From contig JACGCK010000084.1 in the NCBI GenBank assembly GCA_014925825.1, forward strand, positions 124,001 to 188,000: a stretch of 64,000 nt of DNA. The letters are read 5' to 3'. Shown here piece by piece: positions 59,551 through 64,000 of this stretch. Under the pieces are notes generated by a model. The model did no database searches. It was given only the letters and a program-made list of their open reading frames with translations, and was not told where the DNA came from. The position numbers were made by a program, and so were the translations under genes. Positions within the stretch are counted from its first letter, which is position 1. The number at the start of each line of letters is the position of its first letter. The DNA comes from Pholiota molesta. Lineage: Eukaryota; Basidiomycota; Agaricomycetes; Agaricales; Strophariaceae.

Positions 59551-59966
59551 TCAGGACGTGCGCAGTGGATGTAAGAGATTATTCGGTCTGCCTAATTTGA
59601 CGTTTCACTCGAAGAAGAACGACGCCCTAATGACGGACATAATTATCACCAATATATAATATCTTTCAGATTCCGTTCAATTTAATTCGAGTGCTAGAGA
59701 AAGATGCGATGTGCAAGTGCGACCCATATACGATAAAGAAATCTGAGGGGCTTGCATTTAGGCGCCCGTCTGTGAATCAATCAATCAGCGACCACTCTGC
59801 CTAATTTAAATTTACTTAGTTGCGCCGAAAAACCCTGAAAGGGGAACCTGCTTTCCGCGCTACTTTGGGTTCAGCCACAGACAGGATTAATTCTTAGGAG
59901 AGGTGAAAGTATGCTCGGTTTCTGTCAAAATGATCGCGAAAGAAATATAACGGTTCGACAAAGTAA

Positions 59967-60354
59967 ATCCACATCAAACTTTGCCCATCCCAGCAACGAC
60001 ATGTACACCTTCTCCAAAATTCGACAGAAGGCCTTCCGAGTTTCTCTCTACCCAAAATCGACACGAAGCTAATATCTGCGATCCTTCTTGTCGTGCTCAT
60101 AGTACTGGCATTTCTGGTTTTGGTTACGATGTGCTGTCGCAGCGACTCCTCCTCATTTAACTTTGGGAATGACGAAGGAGACGATCGAGAGCCTGTAAGT
60201 ATCTAAATCTGCTTTCCTGAGAATCATTCGTTGAGCTTGATGTACGATAAACCAGAATGAGCGCTCTAATCTAGTCCGGTCTAGAAGAGATTCGGACGGA
60301 TCGTCGATGGGCGGCGGGTATGGCCGATACAACCACCACCACCACCGGATGTGA
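59967..60354 (+). CDS. Putative small single-pass membrane protein, 3' exons
   Basis: Two in-frame exons, from an acceptor near 59993 to 60194, and 60256-60354, joined by a GTAAGT...ACCAG intron of 61 nt. They read SLPKIDTKLISAILL, a membrane helix continuing to VLVTMCC, then a short acidic cytosolic tail (NDEGDDREP), NERSNLVRSRRD and a Gly/Tyr/His-rich end with four histidines. Phase and composition across the junction are convincing, but I cannot place the first exon or a start codon; a TAA at 59964 closes the frame upstream. No family recognised. It lies between the array and the copper radical oxidase. Confidence 0.42.
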
Positions 60355-60734
60355 AGACAACACATCATACCATATGGTTCTGGTCACTGGTCACTAGTAG
60401 AGTTGACAACGGGCGAAGGAGTTTGCGTATTCGATTTATCAGAGTTGCAAAGGACCACCTTTCCGAATTTACAAACAGAGAGGATTTTACTACATATCAA
60501 TGTCCAGCAGAGCATGATTGAATAGCGATGATTAACTATATGCAGTATAAGTGAATGGCGTTGTCTGATAAACGGAATGTGTGGTGCGTGCTAATTACTA
60601 CTTGAAATAAGGAGCGGAGTCGGTCGTACAATCAGTCAGTAAAAATGGAATGTCCGTGGTTAAAAGTGTCCATGAGAAGAGACCGAGACCCAAATAAGAA
60701 GAGACCCAAATAAGTATCTAGATGTAGCTAAATT

Positions 60735-63297
60735 CTACCGGTACCCATGCTGGCTAGAATATTCTTGACCATGTGGCTGGGGAGAGGCGCTATGCGAACT
60801 GGTGGGATATCCTACCTGCGCGCCAGCATACGGATCATATGGCTGCTGCACATCAAAGCTCGTGGATGGGGACCTGGTATCTTGGGAATCCTTATACGGA
60901 GCGTTGAGACTCGCTGTGCTTGGATCCCAAGCGTCGTCCCATCCCGTCTGCTTGTTCAACGGAACGAAGACGCTTGATTCGCTATGCACAGAGTTGTAGT
61001 TGGCGCGTGGTGGTAACATTGCCATTGCGGGAGCGTTGGATGTGGCCGCGCGTTGAGCTGCACGCCTGCGTCTAGCGAGGCATACTCCGAGCAGAGCGCC
61101 GAGTATAGCGATAAGAGCAACACCAGCGGCAGCCAAACCGATCTTCAGGCCAGTGCTTATGGTCGACCCTGTTGCTGGTGTTCCATCAGGACTTGAACCA
61201 GAGCCTGACGATCCTCCCGTGGCACTGGCATCGGCGTCGGCAGACAGGCGAACAGGGGCGGGAAGAACACTCGCGGGGGCAGTGGGTTGGGTACCGACCA
61301 CTCCGTTACCGATGATCACGTATGAGCCGTTACTTGGGATGCCATGTATGTTGACGTACATGAAGGCCGGGCCGGGTTGGAAGATGTTCGCGTTTGGCGG
61401 CATTTGGGCCACATGCAAAGTGATGCTGCCGTCAGAGTTGACGGTATACGTGTTGTTGAGCTGGAGGAATCGCTGGCCCATGTTCATAGCGTGTGTCGTA
61501 AACCCTCCACGGATGACTACTACCGTGGTGTTCCCTGCAGCATCATTGGCGGAGCCCTGATACGAAGACTTGGGAACAGTGATGTCGAAGGGGTTACCGC
61601 CGTAGGACAGGGTTTTCGGCATCCCGGTAGGGGCGGGGCGCACGCTGGCGCTGAAGTAAGGCGGATAGAACTTTTCTGCGCGGTACTCAGTAGCGAACAC
61701 GGTGGTTAAATTGACATCGGGATTGGGGTTGGAACCAGCGATAAGAACGGAGGCATCCGGCATCAGAATAGCGACAGAGTGGTACAACCTAGCAATCTTT
61801 GAGGAAGCCAGGCCAGCACTCGACCAACGGCTGCCTTTAGGAGCGTTAGGATTGTAGATTGCAGGGGTCCCCACCGGCCCTGATGCGAGAGAAGGGCCGA
61901 ATGGCATGAGGCCCAGGGGGGTGTCCTTCGTACCCAACGAATAGCCCGCTGTACCGTTCAATCCACCGTTGATGACCAGGGCCGTACCATCTGGCAACAA
62001 AACAAATTGACCCATCGTGCGCCCTTGAAGCATGTCGTCGTCTTGCACATAGGCGGGCGCGCTTCCATCTTGAGGTTCAGGAGTGAGCCTCTGGCAATCC
62101 TTGGATGCGGGATAAAGCCACGTGTCGAAAGAGGGACCGGCGTAGTCGCCATAGTCGTCGGAGGGCATATCCGAACCACCGCAGAAGATTAGTGTCTGGG
62201 TGTAGTTGTTTGCAGGGGTCATGGGAAGCATAGCCACCGCGCCGGAAGCTGGATAGACTCGAGCCACACCGTTGGGCATATCAGGCAGATAGGTCTCGAC
62301 GTTTGCATTGAAGTCCCACAGCACTGTCAAAGAAGTTGAGCCTCACCGATTAGGAAGATTGCGGATCATACATACTTGTAGACAGATTCGCTTGCACAAG
62401 CATATGCCCAGACGCCATCATATATGTGTGGGCGTAAGCGTTAAGACCTGACGTGTTGACCAGGAAGTTGACTATCTGCGGGTCTGATGCGATAGGAGGA
62501 TAGAACTCGTATGTGTTCTCCGCAGACCCACTCTCGCGAACGGGATCCACATCGGGGAACCAGCGGTTGACGTAACCACCAGTGACGAAGCCCCCAATAA
62601 TGACGATAGTACCATCGCCAGTGGCCTCTACAGCTGCGTACCACCTGTGTTTCTTCATGGCTAAGACCGTTGGGTTATCGTACCACCCGCAATTGGCGCC
62701 CGGTGTCAGGTTGTCTGCCGCTGTACAAGGATTCAGGACACGGATCGCAAGCCTGCCGTCGAAGTCCTGATAGTTGCTGTCCCAAGCGCCGGTACCGTCA
62801 GGATTCTTTTGGGTAGTCGCACCAACGAGGCCAAGGGTTCCGACAGCGTCGTTGCCTCCAAATGCGGCGAAGGATCCATTGGGAAGGTGCATGCCATTAG
62901 CGCAGAAAGTATTCGTTTGGACGTCCATGAGAGTCACTTGACTCGATTCGATGTCCCTACAATAACATTAGGCACTCAGAATTTGGCGATAGGACAAAAT
63001 CGATTACGAAGGCGTACCAGATCGCTCCCCATGCTGGATGACCGTTGATCTCAGCGGCGTTCCCCTCTGCCTTGTCCAGAATGTAGACACTCTTTTCATT
63101 ACCAAGGAACATCTAGCAAGCGGTACGGCGAGTCAGTGGTGGGTACAAGAGGACTCGTTGCTGATACCACTCACCATCAGAGCGCCGATCTGCGTGTTGC
63201 CCACTTCGACAATACTACCACCAGTGGCTTGCCCAGAAACGAAGGACGATACTGTCGAAAGGCATAGCGTGACGAATGCGAGCCGCGGAGGCAGCAT
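60735..63297 (-). CDS. Membrane-anchored copper radical oxidase (glyoxal oxidase-like, AA5)
   Basis: Four exons on the minus strand, 63297-63175, 63112-63018, 62956-62376 and 62323-60735, give 795 aa. The family oxidises aldehydes such as glyoxal or methylglyoxal to acids and makes H2O2, feeding extracellular peroxidases. Signal peptide about residues 1-22. Copper-site residues are all visible: Cys91 in TFCANG and Tyr179 in HRWYAA (the Cys-Tyr radical pair), Tyr-His in KIARLYHSVAILMPD, and His in GGFTTHAMNMGQR. After the C-terminal domain comes a Ser/Gly-rich linker, one membrane helix (ISTGLKIGLAAAGVALIAILG) with a stop-transfer CLARRRR, and a cytosolic-looking tail of about 120 residues rich in Ser, Pro, Tyr and Gln. 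So it is a type I membrane protein, unlike secreted glyoxal oxidases. An upstream ATG at 63357 would add residues before the signal peptide; 63297 is preferred. Confidence 0.93.
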
Positions 63298-64000
63298 GGC
63301 GAGTCCTAGGAGACGGCTGGGAAATGGGAGAAGGGAAAAAAGAAAAAGAGCTGACAACAGTCAGTGGCGGGCTCGATATATCTACTTCCTGGAATGCGGG
63401 ACATTTGACAGCACCGCAACAGCCTTGAAAAGGCACGCTAAATGCGAGGTCCAGTGTCAGGGTGCGTGTGACTCGAACAAATGTCACCGTCGTGCGCGGA
63501 GAACATCACCAAATGTTGATATACCCAATTGGCCAGTATCTGACACCTTGAGTCTGGTCCCAACAAAGGAGATTAATTTAATGTTCCACATACACAAAAA
63601 AAACATGAGATGTACTTTTTTACGTCGTTATTTGCATGCATTCGTGGATGTAGAGAGATTCTAAAGTTGCGACACCACTCACACGAGTGTGAATTGTGAC
63701 ATGCGTGACACATGCGGGCAGTTGACGCCTTGGCCAGCCTTGGCCCGTGGCAGTTGCCATGATGCCGATGTCGGCGATGACTGAGCATAGCCTCATTCGC
63801 TTGGCGAGCTCCGGAGCTTTGACGTCCACGCGACATGTCCCGGCGTGCAGAACTGAGAACACTCGGAGGATATCGATAAAGAATGCCTGGCCCATCCGGC
63901 CGTTCACGTCTGGCTAAAGTCTCTTCATTGGGCGAGCAGGAGCTAATGTTTTTTGACAAGCATCATTTATCGCTGAAATACTTAGTTCATCATCGGAATA
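63298..64000. other. Region upstream of the copper radical oxidase
   Basis: Should contain the oxidase promoter. No exon was recognised on either strand up to the window end; open frames here lack splice support. Confidence 0.45.

Noticed and set aside
1..64000. CRISPR arrays, bacterial operons, ribosome binding sites, tRNA or rRNA genes
   Set aside because: The sequence is fungal nuclear DNA; no regularly spaced short repeats of CRISPR type were seen and no tRNA or rRNA gene was recognised by eye, although a dedicated tRNA scan could not be run.

Overview
The window is nuclear DNA of a filamentous fungus, almost certainly an agaricomycete basidiomycete. Genes are cut by many short (about 48-70 nt) GT-AG introns with CTAAT-like branch sites. 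The gene set also fits: class I hydrophobins, basidiomycete-type phytases, a copper radical oxidase, a FunK1-like kinase remnant, a SatP/Gpr1 transporter, a GPI-anchored GH16 glucanase and P450s. A wood-decay polypore-like lineage is plausible, but that is inference.

Layout. 1-4478: an old, diverged, inverted copy of a large repeat whose other copies lie at 34.7-59.3 kb. 4.5-34.7 kb: ordinary gene-bearing DNA. On the left are a DNA-glycosylase-like gene (-), membrane-anchored phytase 1 (+, one apparent frameshift), hydrophobin 1 (+), a GPI-type secreted protein (-), intact phytase 2 (+), a SatP acetate-transporter-family gene (+) and a complete 8-exon P450 (-). About 5 kb without a recognisable gene follows (19.0-24.0 kb). 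Then come an uncharacterised Ser/Pro-rich membrane protein (+, one apparent frameshift), hydrophobins 2 and 3 (+, the third frameshifted), a paralogue of the GPI-type protein (+), a GH16 glucanase (-) and a decayed FunK1-like gene (-). 34.7-59.3 kb: a tandem array with a unit of about 9.55 kb, two full units and a third truncated one. Each unit carries the 5' half of a P450 gene cut off before its heme-binding half, a long repeat with no transposase or reverse transcriptase, a GC-rich block of 440-bp repeats, and (between units) an 832-bp non-autonomous hAT-type element with an 8-bp target-site duplication. The array ends in an inverted 659-bp fragment. 59.3-64 kb: two short membrane-protein remnants or genes and a complete membrane-anchored copper radical oxidase (-).

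Themes. Surface and secreted functions dominate: hydrophobin coat proteins, GPI-type proteins, cell-wall glucanase, phosphate release by phytase, H2O2-producing oxidase. Hydrophobin plus GPI-protein pairs occur twice (9.1-10.9 and 27.4-30.4 kb), indicating a segmental duplication; the three hydrophobin promoters share a conserved core. The three frameshifts that break otherwise intact genes are all equivalent to loss of one base, so part of the apparent gene decay may be consensus error. All exon structures are my own readings from splice signals and family alignment by eye; no searches were run.
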